From assembly GCA_001557505.1 (NCBI GenBank), contig LSAX01000001.1:930001-994000 (forward strand): a stretch of DNA of 64,000 bases, in the 5' to 3' direction. A program made the translations under genes and the position numbers. The notes under the pieces were generated by a model, which was given only the letters and a program-made list of their open reading frames with translations, was not told the origin of the DNA and ran no database searches. Below are positions 24,001 to 34,798 of this stretch, one piece after another. The stretch is from Reticulascus tulasneorum (Eukaryota; Ascomycota; Sordariomycetes; Glomerellales; Reticulascaceae). Position 1 is the first letter of the stretch. Each line of letters begins with the position of its first letter.

Positions 24001-25529
24001 GATCCCTACAGATCTGCCACTTTTAACTCTGTAATACCATACACATTAATTACACATCACACACATCACACATCGCATCTCGGACGAAACGCAAACACCG
24101 TGGCCACCACCCACCCTTCGAACTGGGAAGCCCGTGTCCCTGCTGAGCACTGAGCTGGTCCTTTGGTTCTTGGGTTTTGATTCGTTCGATGCGTGAACCG
24201 TTCGAAGCCATCATCGATAAACACTTTCCCCGATGTTGGTATCCCCCGTGCAAGCCTCTCCGGCCATGTCCAGAGATAGCATCTTTGCCGTTCCTGCGTT
24301 GTTTCGAAAGGCTACTGGATTTTCGGGGTGGACGTCGAAGTCAGCAGGAGACCGACCCGTTCTGCGAATGCAATGGTTAAAACATAATTGACCCGGACTG
24401 GATTACGAACAGCACAGTACAGGCGTCAGCACAATCTGTGACTCGACATGCCCGAGATGTCCGCGTCAGCTTGGCGTCCCAGGGTCACAGTTCGGCCACA
24501 GCGAGTGAGCGAGGACACTCCCGGACCTGGTTCTGCCAGACACAGCCTTGGCGAGCGTCAGTGTGACCTCGAAGGGCTTACGGAGTACTGGAAGCTTAAA
24601 TTGATCGGCTTCCTTTGTTCTAGCGGCTTTCTAGAAGGTCTCTAGTGGAGATTCCTTCTTCGCTAGTGCCGCCCTGGCATTCTTTCTCGTCACTCGTCAC
24701 GCACCGTTGCGGGCGTGCGTCGAAGAAATGGTTCGTCGACGGCAATTCCAGTCACCAATCCCCCATTAAACTATCCCTGTCGGGCGTCGCAACTGCGCAA
24801 CTGTGGCGCGTCGGCAGGCAGATCTTGTGCCTGACCTTTGGACTGCTGAGAGCCTTCTTCTCCCTGCAGCGAGAGCGACACCTCGTCTCCCCATCCCATT
24901 CCGACCGGGGGTGTTCTCAGACCCGGTCGGCCTGTCCTGTCAGTCACGACAAGATGAAACCTTGACATCAAGTGCAACCCTCAACGCGCCTGCAATCCCT
25001 GTGGCATCTGCAGAGGTTCGTCGATTGAAAACGTTTTCGTAGCCTGCCTTCTGTCACTCTGCTCTAGCACCCGTCGAGCGTTCCCCCCTCCAGCGGCCTC
25101 AAGGCTGAGGCCTGCGCCCGCGCTAATGCAAAGGGTGTGTGAGACAGGATGGGGTGCTTGCAACACCACCAGATCTCTGTGAGCAGAAGTCTTGCCACAC
25201 GGAGCCCTCATTGGCCCAACCGCCAAACCCAACTATTAAATATACAAAACCCTTATGGTTCTTTGGTTTGTTGGGCTTGACTCGTTCCGACTCGTTCAGT
25301 CCTACGTGTGGTCATTGCTTTACACATATAGCTACTCATATTCCGAACCTCGATTCGCCACCTTTTGGCCTTGTCTCTTGTTCGACCAGACTTATAACCA
25401 CACTTGTCAGTGTCGTCTTCGACTGCCTCGCTATTCACCTATGCCTGAACAATTTTCTTTTTCTTTTTCCCTTCACTCGCCCAGTCTCAACACATAGTAA
25501 GAGAAGCGAGCACCAACACCGCGCTCAAT
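21062..25529. other. 4.5-kb gene-free region between zinc-finger paralogues
   Basis: No supported coding gene. The last few hundred bases before 25530 are TATA/pyrimidine-rich and are probably the promoter and leader of paralogue B. A threefold minisatellite lies at 23702-23762 and a CACAT-rich patch at about 24050-24075. Confidence 0.5.
23702..23762. repeat. Three-copy, 19-21-bp minisatellite
   Basis: Three imperfect adjacent units of the form CAGCC(x)TTCAGGTCGGAGGA, 19, 21 and 21 bases long. Confidence 0.85.
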
Positions 25530-27326
25530 ATGTTTCCGAACCAGTGGCCAGATGGCGGCCCACTGCAAGGCGTGACTGCTGAGGATTTACAAACACTCCG
25601 TATTCTTGCCCAACGATATGGCACGAGGAAGATAATCACTACTGTCCAGCTTCTAGAGGTATCATGTGAGTTAGGGTCAGTGATTATCGGCCGGCCGGAT
25701 CTAACACCTGTAGCACGCAACTCATCCATGTCGACGTTCTCAAACGGTCGAATGGCACCTTCAATAACTCCATCGACTCTTTGGGGCAGCTCCAACAGTT
25801 CAGTCTGCGCCTCCGATGCAGCATCAATCAATGGCAGCTTTCTGTCCCAGACTTCCTGGTCGGACTCGATCACAGATCCATCTGGGTTCCTAGCTTCGGA
25901 TACCGTGTCACTGGCAGGGTCGGATTGGCAAGACTCCATGACTGCATCAATGTCTCCGCTTCCTGAATCCAGTCCGGCAAGCACAGCGAAATCGCCACCA
26001 GCTAATGGGAAAAAACCAATCGAATGTCCCATGTGTGCCGTGTATGGGTTGGAAGTTGGCTTTGGAAGGAAAAGCGACTTCAAAAAGCATCTCCAAAACT
26101 TTCACAACAGCGACTGCCTCTGGGTGTGCCCTCACCCGGCATGCAAAATGATCTTCGACTTTGAGAAGGCTTATGCCAACCACGCCAAAGTTGACCACCA
26201 GGAACAGGCCGTCTCATCAGAGGCAGCCAAGGTCCACATGTGTCCGCAGGTTGTATTTGCATGCGGCTTCCTCAACTGCAAGGAGGTGTTCGAAGCAGCG
26301 AATGACACCGAGTCCAGTTCCGTTGTCGAGAAGTATTTCGAGCATATTGGCAATCACTTCGACAAGAAAGCCCAAGGCTCGGACTGGGCCTACTACGCAC
26401 AGATGCAGAACCTCCTCCGTCAACGAGCACTGAAGCAGCAGTGGAAATCGGGGCTTTGGCTCAAGGATGCACGCAACAAGCTTCGATGGCAGCCGCGCTC
26501 TTCCGGCGATCTGAAGAAACTCCTGGAATGCCGCCATCTCGATGATATCCCAAAGATTCTCAATGCCGCCTTTACTCTTGGTTCGACCTGCTTCACATCC
26601 CCAAATCAGCCACCACCAACCTACCCCGGCGAGTCTACGCGGCCGCTACGGAACAAATGCCAAATGGCACAGGGCGGGCATGCCGAGTTCCACATTTCTC
26701 ACCAGAGGCACTCCGGCCCTCATACGGTATTAGCACTCCGCCGCGGACTCTTATCCTCAAGAGTACCTATCAACACGCAACCAACACCACGGTCAATCCC
26801 GGAAGAACCTTCTAGCGTTGATCACCCCCACCCCGGCACGCTATTCGAAGTCCCCGAAGAGGCATCCTGGGGTTCCGATATGCCAACCTTCGGGCCCGAC
26901 GAGGATGAACATCTATTCGACCCGTCACATCTTGCTCATCAGCAGGCAGGGCCCATGAGCCCTTCTCAGCATCCTCTGGGCCACTGGCCGGGAATCGACT
27001 CACTTGGGGCGTACCCATCCATTCATGACTACATGGTCAAGCCGCATGATCACATGGCACAAGCACTCCAGAGCTCTATCCCGCCCAAGACCCCGAAACG
27101 CCACCTCTCTCTGTGCCGGAAGAGCTTCGAGAACCTAAGACATAAGCGTCGCGGCGGACCGATCTCAGAGCCAGAGATTGCAGATGCGCCACCAATGCCT
27201 CACAGCTTTTCGTCGTCGCCCACGTCCGCCGTCTTCCAGCTTCCGAGTCGCCCGGGAACGAGTCTCTCCTCCGTCTCCATGCCCGACCAAGCGGGATTCT
27301 ACCGCGACCACACTCAAACCCACTGA
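25530..27326 (+). CDS. C2H2 zinc-finger protein, paralogue B
   Basis: ATG at 25530, open to 27326 (598 aa unspliced). Bases 25666-25713 form a 48-nt phase-1 intron (GTGAGT donor, ATCTAACACC branch, GTAG end); spliced length is 582 aa. The finger block starts at C166/C169 (ECPMC), continues with DFKKHLQNFH, then VCPHPACKMIFDF and ANHAKVDH, and CPQVVFACGFLNCKEVFEA. LLRQRALKQQW, DARNKLRWQP and LECRHLDDIPK match paralogue A position by position, while N- and C-termini differ in sequence but are both Ser/Pro-rich. This is an old same-strand duplication. Probably a nuclear regulator; targets unknown. A basic patch (HLSLCRKSFENLRHKRR) near residue 535 could be a nuclear signal. Confidence 0.9.
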   Translation: MFPNQWPDGGPLQGVTAEDLQTLRILAQRYGTRKIITTVQLLEVSCELGSVIIGRPDLTPVARNSSMSTFSNGRMAPSITPSTLWGSSNSSVCASDAASINGSFLSQTSWSDSITDPSGFLASDTVSLAGSDWQDSMTASMSPLPESSPASTAKSPPANGKKPIECPMCAVYGLEVGFGRKSDFKKHLQNFHNSDCLWVCPHPACKMIFDFEKAYANHAKVDHQEQAVSSEAAKVHMCPQVVFACGFLNCKEVFEAANDTESSSVVEKYFEHIGNHFDKKAQGSDWAYYAQMQNLLRQRALKQQWKSGLWLKDARNKLRWQPRSSGDLKKLLECRHLDDIPKILNAAFTLGSTCFTSPNQPPPTYPGESTRPLRNKCQMAQGGHAEFHISHQRHSGPHTVLALRRGLLSSRVPINTQPTPRSIPEEPSSVDHPHPGTLFEVPEEASWGSDMPTFGPDEDEHLFDPSHLAHQQAGPMSPSQHPLGHWPGIDSLGAYPSIHDYMVKPHDHMAQALQSSIPPKTPKRHLSLCRKSFENLRHKRRGGPISEPEIADAPPMPHSFSSSPTSAVFQLPSRPGTSLSSVSMPDQAGFYRDHTQTH

Positions 27327-27814
27327 ACGGCGCGAGCTTTACGGAGCCAGGGCCATTTCGCTTTTTCTTTTTCTGTAACAGTACTGTACTATATACCCCA
27401 TACTTCGAGTTCCAGGCATCTTTTCCCCGCTTATAGATTTCTGTCCATGGCCGGCTTTGTCTTTCAATGATACCACCTTTGCGTTTTATCCTCCATGATT
27501 GCGGCGGCCTCATTTTCCCTTCCTTATCCTGTATTACTAGACACGCTTCCTTCGCATTTTGGATGATATAACGGCCGGGACACACATTTTTGGATTTTAC
27601 ATGATACCATAGAATAAGGTGGATGTTCGTCGATGAGCCAACAATATCATCGAGTGAACGCCCCGCCATTAAAATAAAGCTAAAATGCGTTACCACACAC
27701 ACACAAATTTCATGAGTTCATCAACATAGTATGGCATGGCGTTAGATTATCGTAATTTTTTTTTTTGGAGCAATGACTCCCACCCTAGGCCTGCACTTAC
27801 GCCCGGCCAGTCTG
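27327..27814. other. Intergenic between convergent 3' ends
   Basis: Carries the 3' flanks of paralogue B and galactokinase. A short CA run is at about 27694-27706 and a T run near 27757. No gene seen. Confidence 0.5.
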
Positions 27815-29473
27815 CTATACCTCAACACTGCCGTCCTTGACTACAAACACAGCACTCCCGATGCCAGGCCTGCTAACGACCACGGCTCCCTCTTTCATCT
27901 CCTCAGTAAGCTCCTTCTTCGAATAGTACTCCCTCTCCCACGCCTCTTTCACCGCATCAACCTTGTCAGCAGCAACGAGATGCACGCTGCACCCGCCCCA
28001 CCCCGCACCAGTCAACCGGCTACCATACGAGCCCGCCTTACGTGCAATGGCGCACAGCTCGTCAAGCTCCGGACAGCTGCACTCGTACAGGTCGCGGCAC
28101 GAGTCCTGCGTCGCGTTGAGGATGGCGCCGAGCTGCTGGTTGAAGGAGTCGGTGTTGGCTGAGTCCTTGGAAGACGACTCGAGGAGGGCCATGAACTTCA
28201 GGACGCGGATGGCCTCGGTGAAGACATGGAGAGCACGCTGCCGTAGCTTGAAGCGGTCGGCGCGGATGGGGAATTTGGTCATAAACTGCGATTCCAGCTC
28301 TGGGACGGAGAGGCCTAGAACCTTTGCGATTTCGTCACGAGTGTAGCCTTCTTCGCTACCCAGCTTCTCCTTTGTCAGGGCGACCAGCTCTTCCAATTGC
28401 GCCTCTGCGTCCCCGCTCGCCTTCCCACCTGCGCTATATTCCGATTCGCCTGCTGACTTGTGGTGGAAATACGTCTCATGCAGCCCGTGCAAGCTGATTT
28501 CCAACGGCCCTGCGTCGGAGGGGAGCTTGGTGCCGGGCGGGTTGAGCACGGCGTTTAGGTAGGCGGCGGCGAGACTGCACTCGACGACGCGGAGGTTGTA
28601 CTGTATTGGGCCGGTGACGTGTTTGTTGGCCGTGACGAAGGATTGGGCGATTACGAAGCAGAGCTCCGGGTTTGTGGGCGGGAAGAAGACGGGTTGGGCC
28701 GTAAGTGTTGGCGTGAAGGAGACGAAGAGTGCAGCACCTCGTTCTGAGAAGACGGAGGCGGATTGGTCCATTCTACACAGGTTCGGTTAGTCTTTGTACT
28801 TATAGAACGTAGAAAGGAACAACGGGAGAGGGACATACCCGCCAGAGTTGACGCCAACAGCTCGCTCGCTAACAATAGCCAACTCGGTCAACTCCTTCTT
28901 ATCAACCTCTTCCTCCCCATTCGCAACCATGACGGCCAGCGCAGAAGCACTAACAAAGGCGGCGCTCGAGCTCAACCCACCGCCTGCCGGCACCGTCCCG
29001 TCCATAAGCACCTTCATGCTCACCGGCCGGAAGCCGTCCCCCCTCTTCCGTCTCAGCAGCTCCAGCGCGCCCCTCAGCCCGCTCTTGAAGTAGTTGGTCC
29101 ACTCATGTACCTTGGCGTCGATCTCCACGTCCCCGTCCACGGGAACCTCGAACTCCCTAGTGGGGAACTTGTCGGCCTGTGTGTTTGCGACGTGGACCGT
29201 GAAGGTTTGGCTTGAGGCCGGGGTGGGCTCGACGGACACGGCGATGAGGGCGTCGGCGGTTATGGCCATGGGCAGCACGGAGTAGAGCGAGTAGTCGATG
29301 TGCTCGCCGATGATGTTCACGCGGCCGGGGGAGCGGGACACGAAGGCGGCAGGGTGGGAGTGGGCGGCTTCGAAGCTGGCGAGCAGGCTGCGCCATCGTT
29401 TGGTCTGGGAGGGGAGCGCATCTTCGGTGTAGATGTCTTTGAGGGAGCGGGCGTTCGGGACTGTGCCTGACAT
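27815..29473 (-). CDS. GAL1: Galactokinase
   Basis: Two exons, 29473-28839 and 28772-27815, joined by a 66-nt intron (GTATGT donor, GACTAAC branch), give 530 aa, close to yeast Gal1 (528). It phosphorylates galactose to galactose-1-phosphate in the cytosolic Leloir pathway. The galactokinase signature SPGRVNIIGEHIDYSLYSV, the ATP-binding GGGLSSSAAFV, the catalytic-base segment NSGGMDQSASVF (made across the splice) and the C-terminal LTGAGWGGCSVHL are all present. I start at the ATG at 29473 because it gives the usual fungal N-terminus; the frame stays open for 169 codons further upstream but contains no other ATG. That upstream stretch holds a repeated element. The gene is divergent from a secreted esterase 1.2 kb away. 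Confidence 0.96.
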
Positions 29474-29674
29474 GGTGACGGGCAATTCGGACCGTCGAGG
29501 CTGGGGTTTGAAGATGTTCCTTCCAATGGGCCCAGTGGCCGAGGCGTCGATATCCTGGACAGAAAGATGCCCCGCAATTCGTGCTTTTACAGCGGCCTTG
29601 CGGGAAGTTGAGGTACCCCGCAATTGCCCCTCGTGATCGTCGCCCTCAGAGGTTTTTTTCGACTTTTGTTGTCG

Positions 29675-29955
29675 CGATTTGATACTCGGCTGGGGGTTTC
29701 GAGACGAAGCAAGGTGACGCGACTGGGAATGTTGCCTTCCTTTCACGGTATGATGCTTGATTCGGCTTGTCACTTTTTTTTTCTTCGCGGTTCGACGGTC
29801 GACTGGGGTTTCGAGAAGTGAGGGAGAGGCTAAGTGATGCTTGCTACCTTGTTCTCGCGGTATAATACTCGATTGGGTTTCGACAAGAGATGAAGGACCG
29901 ATTGCTTCTGTTACCTTGTCTCGCGGTTTGAAGCTCGATTTGGGGTTTCGAGAAG
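29675..29955. repeat. Repeated inverted-repeat element upstream of galactokinase
   Basis: Four clear copies (29685-29703, 29799-29814, 29869-29883, 29934-29952) and one decayed copy near 29745-29765. On the + strand each reads roughly TCGCGGT..GA..CTCGATTGGGGTTTCGAG. The TCGA...TCGA or CTCG...CGAG arms around a T/G-rich loop are conserved as inverted repeats. Spacing between neighbouring copies is near 70 bp for most. The copies lie 200-480 bases before the galactokinase ATG, in leader or promoter DNA. Confidence 0.75.
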
Positions 29956-30717
29956 AAGCGAGGGAGCGGCTGGAAGACAAGAAGGAAATTTCGACTAAAT
30001 ATTTGCAGGTCTGTCGGCTTTTGAACTCTCCGGGGACAGCTATCCCGCTATCCGAGAGCTCTGGAGTCAGCTTTCTCTAGCTCATGCGATCAATGGGGTT
30101 TTCGTCTGTCGTGCTAGTAGTAGTAATAGTATAGTAGTTGGGCTCCGGGAATATGTCGGAACCGCCGAGACTTCCGCCGGCCGGACGTTCCATCTGCCTT
30201 GTCATGTCATTGCATTTTCCATTTACATCTGGATGCAGTCCGGAATGGGATCTCGATTGGCTAATCCAACTCACAAAAACTGTACATATGGATGCTCGCT
30301 GGCTTACCCCATTCAATGCCACGATTCTTTGACATATAAGCTAGGCTCTTCTTATGATATCTGCATGGGCCCTGCCTCTGGCCAGGGTAACATCGGTCCC
30401 CCGGTTAAGTGCTATGGCTGGACTCGGTCCGTTGCATCTCTTCATATGGGTTTCCATTTACCAGCACACCGCTCCTGCGCCGGACTGACAGCCCCATCAT
30501 TTGCCAATTCCCTGTCCGCGCCAACGGTACGGCTAAATGAGCCGCCATCTAATAGGCCGCGTCCGGGACTGCCAAAAGTAACGATCATCCGTTGCGAGTG
30601 TAACTTGCGAACGCGACTGTGCCGCGAGGTTCTGGCTATTAAAGATGGCCTGCCGCGGTGCGAGGCCACGGGTTGTGGGTGGGAGTCGGACCTCAACCCA
30701 GCCTCTCGTAATCGAAT
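29956..30717. other. Promoter region between divergent galactokinase and esterase
   Basis: No gene supported. Together with the repeat block it forms a 1.2-kb divergent intergenic region. Small open frames here overlap on several frames and lack domains. Confidence 0.5.
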
Positions 30718-32976
30718 ATGGCCCCGACCATGTTGCGTCGTACATTTGTCGTCCTCGGCGCAATTTTGTCGCAAGGCGTCCTGCCCGTCGAGTCGTCGTG
30801 CCAGCAAGAGACACAGATGTACTCGAGCGGCGACGTGACGATCCTTACGTACAATGACCTCGACAGTAAGTTTGTCCGGTGCTGGGGATCATCGAGAACT
30901 CAGGTTTGCTGACATTTGCAGACACCCCGGACCCGGGGACAGCAGCTATTCTTGTCCACCAGCCCCTGACGTTCTCGGCAGCCGAGTTCACCTGCGATCT
31001 CCTACACGAGACGTTGTGGGCGTCGCCGGAAGCCGATACCTTCTTTACCGGAGGCTTGAACAGCTCCTTGTCGTACCAGATTTACCTCGAAAACTTCCCC
31101 AGTGACCAGGTCTTCTGGATTGCCAAAGCCGAACCCGATAGCCCGACATGCCGGGCCATCGACATCAAGGGCGGAGTATCCAATGCAGACTGCGAGACGC
31201 AGCTCCCGACACTCTGCACGCAGAGCGCGCCTGTTTCCACACAAGACACCAAGAACACCTCCGCGGTATATCAGGTGGATCAGCCCGTCAAAGACTTGGG
31301 ACTTTTCAGAGGGTACCGAGATTTCTTCGTCTGGAAGTTCCACGGCATTCGATATGCGACTCCGCCAGAGCGCTTCTCGTACGCCAAGGTCTACGAGGAG
31401 ACCAGAGACATTGTCAAAGGGGGCGGGGAGGTCGTCCCTGCCTTCAACCAAGGAGCAGACTGCCTGCAGCCAATCGGTGAAGTAAAATCAGGCGCGAGCG
31501 AGGATTGTCTTTTTCTCAACATCTGGACACCTTGGCTACCTCCTACGGATACCTCCAACGTCCCAAAAGAGAAGTTGAAGCCTGTGATGTTTTACATCTA
31601 TGGCGGTGGATTCCGTACTGGGTCGGGAAAGAACCCAAACACGGACGGGACCATGATCTCTTCTCGAGGTGACGTCGTGGCTGTTTCCGTCAACTACCGG
31701 GTCGGTGCTATGGGTTTCCTCGCCTTCAATGACGGGGTCCATAAGGGCAACTACGGACTGGCGGATATCGTCACCGCGTTGGAGTGGGTGTCCAAACACA
31801 TCAAGGCTTTCGGCGGTGACCCCGACCGCGTGACGATCTATGGTGGGTCTGCGGGAGCCATTGCGGTCCGCGCACTCCTGGGGTCCCCGAAAGCCAAAGG
31901 ACTATTTTCGAACGCTATCAGCCTGTCCGGCCCGATAGGCTGGTCGACTGTAGCGCTTTCTGACAACAGTGAGGCCCTGGCGAACCTCACCCTGGCCCAG
32001 ATACTGGACGAGACGGGATGCGCGACCGCCGCGGATCAGTTTGAATGCCTCAAGACCATAAATGGCACCGAACTCGTGAACACCCCAACAGCAGCAACGT
32101 TCGTGTCCTCTCCTCCCCTAGATTTTCTCATGTTGCCTGAACTAACTAGCAAACAGCACTCCTGTATTTGACGGCACGTACCTCTTGGCCGACTCCCTCT
32201 CTCCCGGCGCTGGAGGCTACTCGAAAGATGTGGCCGTCATGACTGGCATAGGTCGGAACGAACACGCCATTGACATGGACATGCCCGAGACGGAAATCAG
32301 CGTACCGGACTTCTTCGCCCAGACCTTCGGCCCGGCTCCTTGGGTAAACGTGTCCGAGGTGCTGCGGTCCGGCAAGTTTGGGAACCCCAGCCCCGCAGAT
32401 CTGGCAGATGTTTTCAATGCGACCGAACGAATCAAAACGGACGGCGAGTATACCTGTCTCGAAGCAGCCACGGCCTACTCGGCAGTGAAGCACGAGGCTT
32501 TCCTTTCCTTCCACTCCTTCCTGTTCAATAGGACATACAGCCCTACCGGCTACACCAAGCCACACTGCGGACCCGCAAAGACAGCAGACCGCCCGAATGG
32601 CGATCCGGATCTGGAGTACTACAAGTGCCATGCGGGCGATCAGATGATCGTGTTTGGGACAGTCAGGCGAGACCTGCTACCAGATCGTGACGGGCTTGAT
32701 GTGCCGTTCATGCAACTGATCATCGATTACTGGACATCGTTTGCAAGGACGCGGAACCCAAATCCTAGCAAGGCGTATCTGGTCGCGAGGGATTATTGGG
32801 GCACGCTTGCGCAGATTGAAGCTGTAGGCGAGTGGAAGCCGGTCAGCTTGGAGAAGCCGGAGCAGAGGTTGCTGCAGTGGAATGGAAGGCAGGCTGCGTT
32901 CTCTGAGAGGGAGCAGTGCGACGTTCTCGGGTTCCCGATCGATTTCTTTGAGTCTGGAGGTTTCGGAACTGTATGA
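30718..32976 (+). CDS. Secreted type-B carboxylesterase/lipase
   Basis: Three exons, 30718-30865, 30922-32098 and 32157-32976, give 714 aa. An N-terminal signal peptide (about residues 1-27) is followed by a roughly 120-residue Cys-containing domain, then the alpha/beta-hydrolase fold of the carboxylesterase type-B family: EDCLFLNIWTP, the oxyanion loop YIYGGGFRTGSG, and the nucleophile Ser359 in YGGSAGA. Acid Glu477 (GRNEHA) and His600 (YKCHAGD, followed by VFGT) complete the triad with family-like spacing. The Glu usually found just before the nucleophile (GESAG) is Gly here. N-glycosylation sequons are frequent, fitting export. It probably cleaves esters outside the cell; the substrate is unknown. 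Intron 2 uses a GTTCGT donor, chosen because only it keeps the frame. Confidence 0.9.
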
Positions 32977-34662
32977 TAGTCGTGTCTGGCCAGTATAAAA
33001 AGAAGGGTACTACCTGCAAGGACATCGTGATCTTGTGTCGCGGTCGTCACCCGTTGTTTTTTGAGCGAGAATATCTACGACCACTACACTTCCCTGAGAC
33101 AAGCATGCAGAGACACACGACGGGTTCTAGAATGCATAAGGCGGACCTCTGGGCTAGATCACTCACAGCTGAATCAAAGGTGGAACCGCCCAAGGCACCC
33201 GACAGTAAATGCAGGCCATCTCTACAGCCCAAGGCATGCGCACGCGCGGGCCGTTCCTGGAATGCGGCAGCCCGGAGCGTTTACGAACTCATGTGCTTCG
33301 GGAAAGCCAATGCTCAAGAGCGGCGGTAGCTAGAGATTCCCGCATGTTGTGAAACTCTGTTCGAGTTCTCCGCACGCCAGCGTTGGCCAGTGTCGCAGCC
33401 GTGAGCAAGAATGAGCAAATTTCAGCCCCCCGGCTGCGGAGAAGGCCGCGAAACCAGCTCGAATATAAGCAGCGTCGAGACCGGCCCGCGAGCACGATTG
33501 AGCGACAAGGAAATCTCCATCGTCCAATCTCGAGAAAGATGGCGGAAGAGATGATGCCGAGTGTTTGATGCCGGCAGTCTCGTCCTCGAGCTGGCTCTCG
33601 GTCGTTGCGCGCCTTCCGCTTCAGCATACATCGCCATGCAGCGTGCAAACTTGCTCCTCCTTCGACGCGGTGATCATCGTCATGGCTATAGTGATTGTGT
33701 TAATCTGCGCAACATGTTCGGACAGGTTTAGTGTGGCTCTCTGAAGAGTGGCGAGACCCAGTGCCAGACGGTGGGGACGAGGCTAGACCACGAGAACTAT
33801 CATTTGACACAGGTAGGAATCCAAGTTACGGTCACTGCTATGCGATTCATCATCATCGACCCTCTCTACGTTATGTGTTCCTTTCCAGATCCCGAGAGTC
33901 AGGATCCAGCTAACCGTGTCCCCGAACCAGAGTCACCGACTCGAACCACGAACTTCGTATACAACCCTCTCCATCACCAACTTATCAGCTTCGTCCCCTC
34001 GATCACCCTAGCGGCTATCTTCAGACAGGTACATTACATCACCGAGAATCAAGCCTTGTCGGTTCATCTGGGGTTCGTTGGCAATGGTGGACAAGCAACT
34101 GGCGAGCCGCCGCTTAACAATATCCCTCTCCACTGGTCGTGTACCATCCAGTTGGGTCAACAATCTGGAAATGTGACACGAGCCAGGAGTATAAGATGTT
34201 TAAATCGTCCTTAACATCGATTTGACGATGAAACTCTTGTTGAGCCTGTTGTGAAAGCAATAAGAGAACGTGGTCACGAAATCTGTAAGGACAATCGGAG
34301 GCAACCATAGCTGACGATAGCATCAGGAGGCAAGACTTCCTATTAAGCAAGACACACAAAACACAGTGGACTTCGGGTCGTAAGGAGAGGTTGTGAACAT
34401 TGTCCATGCAGCGCAGTCTAACACCAGTCACGTTTGCACATATCGTGGTAGGGTGGCAAATAAGTCAATTTCCATTCCCAACTATCATCCTTGTAGCCGT
34501 AGTGAATAAGATAAGACTCTCCGGCAGGCGGAACCAAGGTACTAAAGCCTAGCACGTCCCAGTCGTTGATAGCCATGGTCATCGTGCCATTCCATTCCTC
34601 CAAAACGCGTGGACTCAACAATCAATTCCCAACCGAGTTGAGCAGGACCATCCGCAGATGAT
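32977..34662. other. Intergenic, no supported gene
   Basis: Open frames here (up to 147 aa at 33771-34214) have no domain, no signal peptide and no consistent splice partners. The right end is the 3' flank of the metallothionein gene. Confidence 0.45.
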
Positions 34663-34798
34663 TTATTTGTGCTATACAGTGTTAGAGTCATTGCTACGGA
34701 GTGGAAAGATGGGTTCAACATACAGGGCATCCGGAGCAGGTGCAGCTAGAGCCGCAATTGCAAGAGCCAGAGGTGGCACATCCGCATCCGTCAGCCAT
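34663..34798 (-). CDS. Copper-type metallothionein, 27 aa
   Basis: Exon 1 runs 34798-34724 (25 codons) and exon 2 is 34671-34663 (His, Lys, stop), joined by a 52-nt intron with GTATGT donor, CTCTAAC branch and ATAG end. The product has seven Cys at residues 5, 7, 13, 15, 19, 21 and 24, i.e. C-x-C-x5-C-x-C-x3-C-x-C-x2-C, the same spacing as Neurospora crassa copper metallothionein, with Gly/Ser between and a C-terminal Lys. No aromatic residues except the His in the penultimate position. It would bind Cu(I) through cysteine thiolates in the cytosol and protect against copper or cadmium. The leader before the ATG is CA-rich, as in strongly expressed fungal genes. An HMT1-like metal transporter lies 7 kb away. 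Confidence 0.93.

Noticed and set aside
29474..29980. 169-codon N-terminal extension of galactokinase
   Set aside because: The frame is open but starts with TTG and has no ATG before 29473; the stretch is a degenerate repeat array and galactokinases end their homology at the chosen start.
33771..34214. 147-codon open frame
   Set aside because: No domain, no splice partner, and overlapped by other frames of similar size.
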